The notes below the pieces were generated by a model, which was not told the DNA's origin, did no database searches, and saw nothing but the letters and a program-made list of their open reading frames with translations. Made by a program: the position numbers and the translations under genes. DNA of 64,000 bases, from the NCBI GenBank assembly GCA_963743425.1, contig CAVUPU010000003.1:496001-560000 (forward strand), given 5' to 3'. Positions 38,066-47,458 of the stretch are shown in pieces. Numbering within the stretch: position 1 is the first letter of the stretch; every line of letters starts with the position of its first letter. Source of the DNA: JAJVID01 sp963743425. GTDB taxonomy: Bacteria; Acidobacteriota; Blastocatellia; RBC074.

Positions 38066-41000
38066 CTAATCCAGGTACTCTTCGGCGTGTGTCGTGCACA
38101 GCCACAGGTAATGCCCTTCTTTCGTCAGCTTGCGCGTCAATCCGCCCCAGGCTCCCGTCTTGTCTTTCTCTTCCAACAACCGCTTCAACGCGCGTAGCAT
38201 CGCGCCATTGGCTTCGCGCGGATCGCGGCCTTCGACCAACGCGCCCGCTCGCTTTGCTTCGTGCGAGTCTTCGACGGCCGGGCCGACCTGATCGGCGATC
38301 TTCTTCATGCGCTCCAAATCCTCTTTGAACTGTTTGGCGTATTTTTCCGGCTCGGCCCACGACACCCACGCGCCCAACAGCGGGTGCGCATACTTGAACA
38401 GTTTGGCGACGCGCGTCAGATGCGGCGCGACCAGCTTCAGGAAGTCCGAGCCGATTTCGATCTGATACAACCCCGTCGCCGGATCGTCTTTGCCGCGTTC
38501 GTACCCTACCGGATGCCAGCAGCCGGGTTGCTGGCAATACAATTGCAGTTCGACCCTGCGCTTCCAAACCGTTTCCCGCAATGAATCCAGCATGCCGTGC
38601 GAGCCTGTCGGACCGAACAAGCCGATCAGATCGCCGTCGTATGTGCCGCCGCGCATGACGAACACGTAAGGACAAGACGCCTCTTCCGCCCGCTGCAAGG
38701 CGTTGTAGTGTTTCGTGAGTTCGCGTTGCAGGTAGCGCAAGTCGCCCAGCGCTTCTTCAAGTTTGTCATCAACGCCTGCGCGCATATCGTCCAGCTTGCG
38801 GCTCAGCATTTGGTAAGTCGTGTCCGGGTGCAGGCCGTAGAGCATTCGCGGGACGTAGACGTTATCCTCTCCCAGCGGGCACTCGATCTCGTTTCTGGGC
38901 GGAGTGCGCTCGATGCGCTTCTTCAAATGCTCGTAGTCGAACTCATAGCCGCACGGCTTTTCATCGTGCCCCGGACATGGAACCAGCCTGGTCACGCCCA
39001 AACCTTCAAACCGTCGCAAGGTCAGTTCCAACCCGTCACGCAGCAGCGCGAAGAAGTCTTGCGGCGCAGGCCCTCTCACTGTCAATCGCAGATAACGGTC
39101 GTGGTGGTAAGCTTCGATCAAACCCCAGTGTCGCTTATCGTGATATTCGAACAGCGCGCCGTAGCGCCAGTGCGTGTTTGTCGTGAAGCGATGTTGTCGC
39201 GCGATGAACCAGGTGGGCACACCGGCTGGCATCGTCTTGTCCAACACGAAACGCATCGAGATTTCACTGTACGGCTGCGAGATGTCGTTCCACTTCTCCT
39301 GGCATTCCGGAGGCGGGTCGTAAGCCAGTCGTTCGACGACGATGCTGATGTCGCGGTCGTTCAACGTGCGATAGGAGAGGTCGAACTGCTCCATCAGGTT
39401 CAGCATATACTCCCGCATGCCCGATTCGATTGCGCGCCAGAGCTTGTCCATGTGCTCGCGTTTGAACAGCCCCAGCCCTTTCTGCACCTCTTTGCTCTCC
39501 AGCACCTTGCTGATTGCTTGCGTCGCCCATTGCGAATGGAGGATCACGGTGTCTTTCAACTCGGCTCTCTCACCGAAATAGATGATCTCGCCCAGTTCGT
39601 GCAGGAAGCGCGTCAGCACGCGCCTCTCGAATCCCGTCACGTTGTGTTTGCGCATCACGTCTTCCAATTCAGCCGGGGAGATGTATTTGCGGCGGCTGGC
39701 TTTCTTGCGCAACGCTTCTTTGACCTTTGTCCAATCCGGAGGCCAGGGTTCGCCCATCAGCGGCAACCCCGCCGCTCTAGTCGCTATCACCTGGCGCAAT
39801 CTTTCGATCCCTTCGCCGGTTTCGTTGCTGACCTCGAAATGTTCGTTTACCACGTTGGGGTAACTCTGTCTGATTTCGGCGAAGGGCAATCCGGGGCGAC
39901 GCTCGTCGGTGTGAGTGGCCACGATGAGGATAGGTGATTGGGGAGCGCGCGCCGCGATCATGTCCAGCCAGTAATAGATCTCGCATTGCTCGAAACCCAT
40001 CCGCGCGTTCCAAACCAGTACGTACAGCGACCGGTTGGTGAGGAAGAACTGGTGCGTGGCGTGGTAAATCTGTTGCCCGCCAAAATCCCAGGTGTTCAAC
40101 TGCATCTTGATTTCAGGACGGTCAGGGCGCCCTAAGCAAAGCTTGTTGGTTTCGATGCCGTGCGTGGTCTTCAACCCCTTGATGAACTCCTCGCCGCGCA
40201 GCGCTCGCAGCAAACAGGTTTTGCCGACGCCGCCTTGACCCACTACCAGCATCTTCGACACCCATTGCGGCTCCGGATGCTTCCGCAAAAAGTTGAGAAT
40301 TGCCTCGGTTCCTTCTTCAATGATTTCGGGAGGAAATTTTAGTTTATCATTGCCGGAAATATGTAACTCTTGCATATTACTCAACTGAGCGATCTCCGGG
40401 GGCAATGCGGTCAGTTGGTTGTAGGAAACGGACAGATACTGCAAATTGCTCAACTGAGAGATCCTTGGTGGCAGCGCGGTCAGTTGATTTCTCCAAACTC
40501 CCAGAGAACGTAACTCACTCAACTGCGCGATCTCCGGCGGCAACGCGGTCAGTTGATTGTTTCCTATGTATAGATACTGCAAGTTACTCAACTGACCGAT
40601 CTCTGTTGGCAACGCGGTCAGTTGATTGCTCCGAGCAGATAGAACCTGCAAATTACTCAACTGCGTGATCTCCGGCGGCAGCGCGGTTAGTCGGGTGTTA
40701 TCAACATCTAGAGACTGCAACTCGCTCAACTGAGCGATCTCCGGCGGCAGCGAGGTCAGTTGGTTATAGGAAACGTCCAGAGACTGCAACTCGCTCAACT
40801 GAGCGATCTCCGGCGGCAGCGAGGTCAGTTGGTTGTTGGAAACGTCCAGAGACTGCAACTCGCTCAACTGAGCGATCTCCGGCGGCAGCGAGGTCAGTTG
40901 GTTGTTGGAAACGATCAGAGACTGCAAGTTGCTAAACTGCCTGATCTCCGGCGGCAGCGAGGTCAGTTGGTTGTTGGAAACGTCCAGAGACTGTAACTCG

Positions 41001-41779
41001 CTCAACTGAGCGATCTCCGGCGGCAGCGCGGTCAGTTGGTTGTTGGAAACGCGCTGATACCGCAAGTTGCTCAACTGCGCGATCTCCGGCGGCAGCGCGG
41101 TCAGTTGGTTGTAGGAAACGTCCAGAGACTGCAAGTTGCTCAACTGCGCGATCTCCGGCGTCAGCGCGGCCAGTTGGTTTTTGGAAACGTACAGATACCG
41201 CAAGTTGCTCAACTGCGCGATCTCCGGCGGCAGCGCGGTCAGTTGGTTGTAGGAAACGGACAGATACTGCAAGTTGCTCAACCGCGCGATCTCCGGCGGC
41301 AGATGGTTGATCTGATTTCCTCCAGACCAACCCCTTTCGCTTCCGACCTTCTCCCAATAACCGCCAAGCCTCAATTCCTCAAGCGCCTTGAACTGCCCGA
41401 TCTCGACCGGAAGTTCCTCCAAAAGATTCCCGGCCAGCGTCAGTCTTTTCAGATTGACGAGGCGCCAGAACTCCCGCGGCAACCAGGGCAATTGATTCTT
41501 GTGCAACTGCAACTCTTCAAGCTCAGTGAGCAGGCCGATTTCCGGCGGCAGTTCGGCGAGCGCGTTGCCTTCGAGCCGCAGTCGTTTCAGTTTGCGCAAC
41601 TGGCCGATCTCTGCCGGCAAGCGTGTCAATTGATTGCCAGCAAGCCACAACACGCGCAGTTCGGTCAATTGCCCGATCTCCGGCGGCAATTCTTCGAGGC
41701 CGAGATTGGAGAGATTGAGCCAGCGGGCGCTGCGCTCGCGTGCTTTGCTGATGATTTCGAAAACGTTTCTATTGGCCAT
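38066..41779 (-). CDS. ROCO protein: LRR array, Roc GTPase and COR domain
   Basis: 1237 residues. About 19-20 leucine-rich repeats of 23 residues (LPPEIAQLSNLQSLDVSNNQ) span roughly 25-490, with one insertion (YWEKVGSERGWSGG) after the fifth. The Roc G domain starts with GQGGVGKT near 513-521, then WDFGGQQIYHATHQFFL (switch II) and ATHTDE for base recognition. COR follows to about 860 (YISPAELEDVMRKHNVTGFE). The C-terminal 370 residues contain CPGHDEKPCGYEFDY and are unrecognised. Start 41779 (MANRNVF). Bacterial ROCO proteins are GTP-regulated dimers whose LRR binds unknown ligands. It is monocistronic, with no effector next to it. Confidence 0.92.
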   Translation of the reverse strand: MANRNVFEIISKARERSARWLNLSNLGLEELPPEIGQLTELRVLWLAGNQLTRLPAEIGQLRKLKRLRLEGNALAELPPEIGLLTELEELQLHKNQLPWLPREFWRLVNLKRLTLAGNLLEELPVEIGQFKALEELRLGGYWEKVGSERGWSGGNQINHLPPEIARLSNLQYLSVSYNQLTALPPEIAQLSNLRYLYVSKNQLAALTPEIAQLSNLQSLDVSYNQLTALPPEIAQLSNLRYQRVSNNQLTALPPEIAQLSELQSLDVSNNQLTSLPPEIRQFSNLQSLIVSNNQLTSLPPEIAQLSELQSLDVSNNQLTSLPPEIAQLSELQSLDVSYNQLTSLPPEIAQLSELQSLDVDNTRLTALPPEITQLSNLQVLSARSNQLTALPTEIGQLSNLQYLYIGNNQLTALPPEIAQLSELRSLGVWRNQLTALPPRISQLSNLQYLSVSYNQLTALPPEIAQLSNMQELHISGNDKLKFPPEIIEEGTEAILNFLRKHPEPQWVSKMLVVGQGGVGKTCLLRALRGEEFIKGLKTTHGIETNKLCLGRPDRPEIKMQLNTWDFGGQQIYHATHQFFLTNRSLYVLVWNARMGFEQCEIYYWLDMIAARAPQSPILIVATHTDERRPGLPFAEIRQSYPNVVNEHFEVSNETGEGIERLRQVIATRAAGLPLMGEPWPPDWTKVKEALRKKASRRKYISPAELEDVMRKHNVTGFERRVLTRFLHELGEIIYFGERAELKDTVILHSQWATQAISKVLESKEVQKGLGLFKREHMDKLWRAIESGMREYMLNLMEQFDLSYRTLNDRDISIVVERLAYDPPPECQEKWNDISQPYSEISMRFVLDKTMPAGVPTWFIARQHRFTTNTHWRYGALFEYHDKRHWGLIEAYHHDRYLRLTVRGPAPQDFFALLRDGLELTLRRFEGLGVTRLVPCPGHDEKPCGYEFDYEHLKKRIERTPPRNEIECPLGEDNVYVPRMLYGLHPDTTYQMLSRKLDDMRAGVDDKLEEALGDLRYLQRELTKHYNALQRAEEASCPYVFVMRGGTYDGDLIGLFGPTGSHGMLDSLRETVWKRRVELQLYCQQPGCWHPVGYERGKDDPATGLYQIEIGSDFLKLVAPHLTRVAKLFKYAHPLLGAWVSWAEPEKYAKQFKEDLERMKKIADQVGPAVEDSHEAKRAGALVEGRDPREANGAMLRALKRLLEEKDKTGAWGGLTRKLTKEGHYLWLCTTHAEEYLD
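40340..41300 (-). repeat. 69-base tandem LRR units
   Basis: The part of the ROCO gene encoding repeats 6-20 is built from 69-base units, several nearly identical at DNA level. Three successive units near 40720-40915 encode almost the same peptide. The remaining 5 N-terminal LRRs are more diverged. The pattern shows recent unit duplication. Confidence 0.8.
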
Positions 41780-42102
41780 AGTCGTTTGTGGTTTGGAGGG
41801 TCGGCGCTGAGCGGGAAGTCCTGGCAATCTGCGTCTCGCGGTGGTAAGGCTTTTTGCGAGGGGACGGCGACCTCACGCTCCGGGCTTCGGTCGGCGCGCA
41901 TTATCGCAGAAATGCGGCTTGCGCGCCTAATTTTTTCGAAGATGGGAACAGGGCTTTTGCAAAGACGTCTTTTGCCCAAACATTGATTGGGACTGCCCCG
42001 CGATGGATTGTTGTCCTGTCAACGATCAACCTGCGGAGAGACTACCAGGGAGGCGCCGAATGATACTGCAGACGAATTCAGGAAATGAGCCTTTCTGCTC
42101 TT

Positions 42103-42255
42103 AGCTCCGGAGGAGCGTGATGTTTATAGAAATTGGCGAGCAATTACCCCCAAGCTCCGTAGGAGCGACATCCAGCACATGTCGCTCCTACGGAGCTTGG
42201 GAAACTATTGCGCGACGCGTTCTATAAACATTCCGCGCCTCTGGCGCTCCAGAAC
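42103..42255. repeat. Composite palindromic element, family C
   Basis: An inner perfect 23-base inverted repeat has arms at 42149-42171 (CCCAAGCTCCGTAGGAGCGA...) and 42179-42201 with a 7-base loop. An outer pair, TGTTTATAGAA at 42121-42131 and its complement at 42220-42230, brackets it. Further GGAG/CTCC-rich matches lie outside. It fills most of the 624-base gap between the ROCO gene and the S9 gene; nothing else recognisable is seen there. Confidence 0.75.
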
Positions 42256-42403
42256 CAGGGAACTCGCCGGCAGTATCCGAACCGCTGCGCTCCAAAGCTT
42301 GTTGAATGCGGCCGCCAATGCGAATATAGCGCAGCCATTACGGCCGTCCACCGGTCGTGGACGCGGAAGCAAACCGTGGTGAATTGATTGTATTGAGTCA
42401 AAG

Positions 42404-44431
42404 ATGAAAAACATGCGCAGAATTCTCCTTATCCTTATTGTTATTGTTCCGCTTCTCATCGTCGTCGCCGCTCCCGCGCAAACGAAGCGCCCGATGACTC
42501 CCGAAGACGTCGTCTCCCTCAACCGCGCCAGCGACCCCCAGATGTCGCCTGACGGGCGGCGCGTCGCATTCGTCGCCAGTTCGTGGGACGACGAGAACGA
42601 CCTTGTCAATTCCGACATCTGGATGGTTGACGAGTTGCGGCAGGCCATTCGTTTGACCTCGCATCCGAAGCGCGACGATTCGCCGCGATGGTCGCCCGAC
42701 GCGCGCCGCATAGCTATTTTGTCGGAGCGGGGCGCTGACGCCGACGCCGGCGCGCAAATCTTCATGCTCAATCCGTTGGGCGGCGAGCCTGTTCAACTGA
42801 CTTCGCACAAGGCGCCGATTCAAAGTTTCGAGTGGTCGCCCGACAGCCGCCTCATCGCGTTCATCGCCGAGGAGGCACGCGAGAGGCCGAAGACCAAACC
42901 TCCGGTCGTCGTTGACGAATGGCGCCGCTTTGCCCAGTTATGGATCGTCGATGTGGCTTCGCGGGAGATAAAGCCCTTGACCAAAGACTCGCGCCACGTC
43001 ACCGCTTTCAACTGGTCGGTTGACGGGTCTCGGATCGTCTTCACGGCGCGCGCGACGCCTAAGCTGATGGACAACGACACGACCGAGGTCTTCATCACGC
43101 CCGCGAGTTTGCAGAACGCGCCTTACAGCGCCGCTCAATGGAAGCAGATCACGAAAGGCGGAGGCGCCGAGAATCAACCTCGATTTTCGCCCGACGGCCG
43201 TTGGGTTACCTATCTGGCGCGCGCGGACGGCGACACGAACGTGGGGCCGGAACGTATTCACATCGTGGCCGCGACGGGCGGCGAACCGCGCGCGCTCGCG
43301 CAGAGCTTCGACGGATACATCAGCTCTTACCGATGGGTCTTAGATTCGCAGCGCGTCATCTTCCTGGCCGCGCTTGGGGTGGGCGCCAGCCTTTACACGA
43401 TGCGGGTCACCGACCCGGAGCCGGCGCCGACGTTAATCACGCGCAACGAAGGCGTCACGACCGGATTCTCGATGACCGTTGACGGAATGAACGTCACCTA
43501 TGTTCACGAAAACCCGCGAATGCCGACGGAAGTCGCGCTGCTCAACGCCCGCAATATGATCCCGGTTCTGCTGACGCGATTGAATCCGCAGATCGGATCG
43601 TTGACGCTAGGCCAGGTCGAGGCGGTCAAATGGACGTCGAACGACGGAACCGAGATCGAAGGGCTGCTGGTTTATCCGGTCGGTTACCAAACCGGCGCGC
43701 GCTATCCGCTGCTGACCTACATTCACGGCGGCCCCGAAGGCGCCTATACGAATGGCTTCAACGCGAGCTGGAGCGCGTTCCCGCAGGTTTACGCCGGCGC
43801 GGGTTACGCCGTCTTCATGCCCAATTTTCGAGGCTCGTCCAATTACGGCGCGAAGTTCGCGCAGTCGAACGCGAAGCTCGTGGGCAAGGTCGATTACGAG
43901 GACATCCTGAGCGGCGTTGATCACCTGATCAAACTCGGCATCGCGGACGAGAACCGGCTGGCCGTCGCCGGATGGAGCTACGGCGGTTACATGTCGGCCT
44001 GGATCATCGGCCACACCGATCGTTTCAAATGCGCGGCCTATGGCGCGGGTCTGTCGAACGCCGTGTCGTATTGGGGAACCGCCGACATCGTTCATCAGCG
44101 CGAACGGTTGCACGGCGGGACTCCGTGGGAGGCGCGCAAGATGTTCGAAGAGCAATCGCCATTGAATTATCTGACCAACGTCAAAACGCCCGCGCTGATC
44201 TTCCACGGTGAAAAGGATGAACGCGTGCCGCTCGGACAGTCGCTCGAAACATATCGCACATTGAAACGATTGGGCGTAGCGACTCAACTGGTCGTTTATC
44301 CCGATCAGGGGCACGGCCTTCTCACGCCTAGTTACCAGTTGGACAAGATGCGGCGGGAGTTCGCCTGGATAGAAAAATACCTGTCGGGAAGTAACGTGCG
44401 GCGAACCATCACTCAGGGTTCGCCCAAGTAA
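42404..44431 (+). CDS. Secreted S9 family peptidase (acylaminoacyl/dipeptidyl type)
   Basis: 675 residues with a signal peptide (RRILLILIVIVPLLIVVAAP). The beta-propeller (PQMSPDGRRVAFVASS, PRFSPDGRWVTYLA) spans about 30-390. The catalytic triad is Ser525 in GWSYGGYMS, Asp605 in HGEKDERVP and His637 in DQGHGLLTP. It is related to but distinct from the S9 enzyme at 25313-27436. ATG 42404 has only a weak ribosome binding site. It stands alone, before a 594-base gap. Confidence 0.92.
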   Translation: MKNMRRILLILIVIVPLLIVVAAPAQTKRPMTPEDVVSLNRASDPQMSPDGRRVAFVASSWDDENDLVNSDIWMVDELRQAIRLTSHPKRDDSPRWSPDARRIAILSERGADADAGAQIFMLNPLGGEPVQLTSHKAPIQSFEWSPDSRLIAFIAEEARERPKTKPPVVVDEWRRFAQLWIVDVASREIKPLTKDSRHVTAFNWSVDGSRIVFTARATPKLMDNDTTEVFITPASLQNAPYSAAQWKQITKGGGAENQPRFSPDGRWVTYLARADGDTNVGPERIHIVAATGGEPRALAQSFDGYISSYRWVLDSQRVIFLAALGVGASLYTMRVTDPEPAPTLITRNEGVTTGFSMTVDGMNVTYVHENPRMPTEVALLNARNMIPVLLTRLNPQIGSLTLGQVEAVKWTSNDGTEIEGLLVYPVGYQTGARYPLLTYIHGGPEGAYTNGFNASWSAFPQVYAGAGYAVFMPNFRGSSNYGAKFAQSNAKLVGKVDYEDILSGVDHLIKLGIADENRLAVAGWSYGGYMSAWIIGHTDRFKCAAYGAGLSNAVSYWGTADIVHQRERLHGGTPWEARKMFEEQSPLNYLTNVKTPALIFHGEKDERVPLGQSLETYRTLKRLGVATQLVVYPDQGHGLLTPSYQLDKMRREFAWIEKYLSGSNVRRTITQGSPK

Positions 44432-44639
44432 AACCCTGGCTTTTATCGGGCTTGAGCCGCGCCGATCTGTAGCATCCACACCGGTCTGTGGCGTCTTCCC
44501 TCATCCTCGCCCTTTCGATTTTGGGATTAAGCTTTCCCAGAATCGGACGCTCAGCCGACAGTTTCAATCATCACCCCCAATAGATTCAGACATTTAATCG
44601 GCCTTTCGTCTGGCACGCAGATTGGTTAATGCCGGGTAA

Positions 44640-44725
44640 ACGATTATGCGCATAACCGTACCGCACGCATAAGCAAGCGGCAGTCTCATCAGTCAGCCGC
44701 GCGCGTAAGCGAGCGGTACTGTCAG
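44640..44725. repeat. Degenerate GC-rich repeat related to family B
   Basis: Contains the related units ACCGCACGCATAAGCAAGCG and GCGCGTAAGCGAGCGGTACT, resembling the GTAGCGAGCGGTACC motif of family B. No full inverted repeat is preserved. Bases 44432-44640 contain nothing that I recognise. Confidence 0.4.
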
Positions 44726-44749
44726 TAAATCGCGAAATCGTTGTTCTTT

Positions 44750-44960
44750 GCGCCGGAGGCGCTCAGGATATTAGCCGGTGGTGATAACCACCGGGAACGT
44801 AGTAGCAAACGGTTTCCAGCCCCGGCAGGGGCGACAGACCGAAGCCCAATGTTTATTGCCTAATTTGTGGTCCTGCGCCCTTTCAGGGCGCGGGCATTTG
44901 ACTGCCACAGTCCCGGTGGTTATCACCACCGGCTAATATCCGCAGCCCCTTCGGGGCAAA
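44750..44960. repeat. Cruciform repeat element, family D
   Basis: Perfect 31-base arms at 44766-44796 (GGATATTAGCCGGTGGTGAT...) and 44911-44941, 114 bases apart. Each arm is itself a hairpin (CCGGTGGT, four-base loop, ACCACCGG). Short hairpins (GCGCCGGAGGCGC, GCCCCTTCGGGGC) flank the arms, and CGCCCTTTCAGGGCG lies between them. The element sits just upstream of the first ADOP permease gene. Confidence 0.8.
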
Positions 44961-45025
44961 AAGACGATTACGCGATCTACTGACTATACCAATCTCATAT
45001 AGCCCGATTCGGACAGGAGAGACCG

Positions 45026-47413
45026 ATGGGAAAATTGCTTCAGGATATACGCTACGGATGGCGGATGCTTATCAGGCATCGAGGGGTAACGGCGATCGCC
45101 ATCATCACACTCGCGCTGGGCATCGGCGCGAACACCGCGATCTTCAGCGTCGTCAACGCTGTGTTGCTGCGGCCTTTGCCGTATCAAGAGCCTGAGCGGT
45201 TGGTTTCTTTCCGCTCGAACGAGTCCGTTCTTGATCTGGCCGACATCAAAGCCTGGAGCCAGTCGTTTGCCGAGATTGGGGGGAACACGCAACAGCCGCT
45301 CGATTACATAAGCAGCGGCGAGCCGTTGCAGTGGACCGCCGGTCTGGTGACTGGGGGATTCTTCCGCACTCTGGGCGCGCAGCCGCTGCTGGGTCGTGTG
45401 ATTACTGAAGAGGACGACAGAAGGGGCGGCCCATTTGTGGTCGTGCTGGGTCACGCGATATGGCAGCGTCAGTTCGGCGGCGATCCGGGCGTCGTGGGCA
45501 ACGCCATCATGCTGAGCGGCAATAGTTACACCGTGGTCGGCGTGATGCCTCCCGAATTCAAAGTTCCGCGCGGCGAAACGGAAGTGTGGGCGCCTGTGCA
45601 TGTCGTCAGCGCCGGCGCCGCATATCGCGGCGTGCACTTCCTGCGAACCTACGCGCGGCTGAAGCCCGGCGTGACCATCGCTCAGGCGCAAAGCGAGATG
45701 GGCGCGATTGACAGGCGGCTGGCCGAGGCCTTCCCCGGTGAGAACAGCCGCAGGCAGACTGTGTTGATCTCTCTGCATGACCGCGTCATCGGGCAGGTCA
45801 AACCCGCGCTGCTAATCCTCTTCGGCGCAGTTGGGCTGGTGTTGCTGATCGCGTGCGTCAACTTCGCAAACCTGTTGCTGGCGCGCGCGGCGGCGCGAGG
45901 GCAGGAGTTGGTCGTGCGCGTGGCTCTGGGGGCTGATCGGCTCCGGCTGACGCGGCAGTTGCTGACCGAGAGCGTTCTGATATCGCTGCTCGGCGGCGCG
46001 GCAGGCGTGGCTCTTGCCGTCTGGGGGGTTGAGTTGCTCGTTGCAATGAAACCCGCAAATCTGCCCCGGCTGGAGACCATCGGCGTGGACGGTCGCGCGT
46101 TGCTCTTCACACTCGCGGTCTCTGTTTTGACCGGCGTCGTCTTCGGTCTGGCGCCGGCCTGGCAATCGACGCGCGTCAACGTCAGCGATGCGCTGAAGGA
46201 GGGCGGGCGCGGAGAGGCGGGCGCGGCAAAACATCTGCTGCGTAGCGCGCTGGTGGTCATTGAAATGGCGCTGGCGCTTGTGCTGCTGACCGGCGCGGGG
46301 CTGCTGATCAATAGTTTTTGGCGCCTGCGCAATGTCCAGCCCGGCTTCAACACCGATGACCTGCTGACGATGCGGATCGAGCTGCCAGAGGCGCGCTACC
46401 GCGAGATTCCGGCGCAGACGCAATATCGCCGCGCGCTGCTCGATGAGGTCAATTCGCTTCCGGGCGCGCAAGCTGCGCTGGTCAGCGAATTGCCGATGAG
46501 CGGCGACTGGCTGACGCACGACTTCCTGGTCGAAGGGCAACAGTTGTCCGTGGGGCAAGAGCCTGACGTGCAGACGCTCAGCGTCGAGGGCGATTACTTC
46601 CGCGTCATGCGGATTCCATTGCTTTCAGGGCGCGACTTCACGCCGCAGGACAACGAGAACGCGCCGCTTGTCGGGATCGTCAACCAGAGTCTGGCGCGCC
46701 GCTTTTTCAAAGAAGAGAACCCGCTCGGCAAACGAGTGCGCTGGGCGCGCTCTGAGCGTATCAACTGGATCACGATCATCGGCGTGACCGGCGACATCAA
46801 ACATTTCGGATTGGATCAACTTGAGCAGCCAGCGCTCTACACGCCGTATCCGCAGTCCGGGGTCGGCTGGAAACGGTGGATGAATCTGGTCGTCCGCAGC
46901 GAGAGCGACGCGGCGTCGCTCGCCGGAGCGGTAAAAAGCCGCGTCTGGCGGGTTGATAGGCAGATCCCAGTGACCAGAGCGCGGACGATGATTGAAGTGA
47001 TGGGCGAGTCAGTCGAGGCGCGGCGTTTCAACATGTTTCTGCTAGGCCTCTTCGCGGCGGTGGCGATGATGCTGGCGGCCGTGGGCATATACGGCGTGAT
47101 GTCTTACGCGGTCGCGCAGCGAACGCGCGAGATCGGCGTCCGGATCGCACTGGGCGCGCGCCCGCGCGATGTGATCAGAATGGTTTTGGGCCGAGGGATG
47201 TTATTGACATTGATCGGCGCGGCTGCGGGGTTGGCGTTGTCTTTGGCGCTTACCCATCTGATGTCCGGCCTGCTTTTCGGCGTCGGAGCCAAAGACCCTC
47301 TGACATTCGCGAGCGTGTCGCTGCTGTTATCCGGCGTTGCGCTGCTGGCGTGTTACATCCCCGCGCGGCGAGCGGCGAAAGTTGATCCGATGGTCGCGCT
47401 GCGAGCGGAATGA
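45026..47413 (+). CDS. ADOP-family FtsX/MacB-type permease 1
   Basis: 795 residues, two MacB periplasmic plus FtsX modules in one chain. The N terminus LLQDIRYGWRMLIRHRGVTA leads into the first membrane helix with GIGANTAIFSVVNAVLL. The first FtsX block (LLIACVNFANLLLARAAARG) is near 275-390, a central helix (LVVIEMALALVLLTGAGLLI) near 405, and the second FtsX block (YGVMSYAVAQRTREIGVRIALGA) ends at AKVDPMVALRAE. Ribosome binding site GGAGAG. No ABC ATPase is adjacent, so if it works as an efflux or lipoprotein-release permease the ATPase must be elsewhere. First of the array. Confidence 0.9.
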   Translation: MGKLLQDIRYGWRMLIRHRGVTAIAIITLALGIGANTAIFSVVNAVLLRPLPYQEPERLVSFRSNESVLDLADIKAWSQSFAEIGGNTQQPLDYISSGEPLQWTAGLVTGGFFRTLGAQPLLGRVITEEDDRRGGPFVVVLGHAIWQRQFGGDPGVVGNAIMLSGNSYTVVGVMPPEFKVPRGETEVWAPVHVVSAGAAYRGVHFLRTYARLKPGVTIAQAQSEMGAIDRRLAEAFPGENSRRQTVLISLHDRVIGQVKPALLILFGAVGLVLLIACVNFANLLLARAAARGQELVVRVALGADRLRLTRQLLTESVLISLLGGAAGVALAVWGVELLVAMKPANLPRLETIGVDGRALLFTLAVSVLTGVVFGLAPAWQSTRVNVSDALKEGGRGEAGAAKHLLRSALVVIEMALALVLLTGAGLLINSFWRLRNVQPGFNTDDLLTMRIELPEARYREIPAQTQYRRALLDEVNSLPGAQAALVSELPMSGDWLTHDFLVEGQQLSVGQEPDVQTLSVEGDYFRVMRIPLLSGRDFTPQDNENAPLVGIVNQSLARRFFKEENPLGKRVRWARSERINWITIIGVTGDIKHFGLDQLEQPALYTPYPQSGVGWKRWMNLVVRSESDAASLAGAVKSRVWRVDRQIPVTRARTMIEVMGESVEARRFNMFLLGLFAAVAMMLAAVGIYGVMSYAVAQRTREIGVRIALGARPRDVIRMVLGRGMLLTLIGAAAGLALSLALTHLMSGLLFGVGAKDPLTFASVSLLLSGVALLACYIPARRAAKVDPMVALRAE

Positions 47414-47458
47414 GTGGAACAAGATGGCATCTTGTTCCACAGTTGCGGAGGAGGAAAT

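Noticed and set aside
38597..39937. 446-codon open frame on the plus strand inside the ROCO gene
   Set aside because: It overlaps the Roc-COR coding region in antisense, with no recognisable domain.
44750..44960. Structured RNA or tRNA-like gene
   Set aside because: The symmetric perfect arms and hairpins fit a DNA repeat element; no tRNA features (acceptor, anticodon or T loop) were found.
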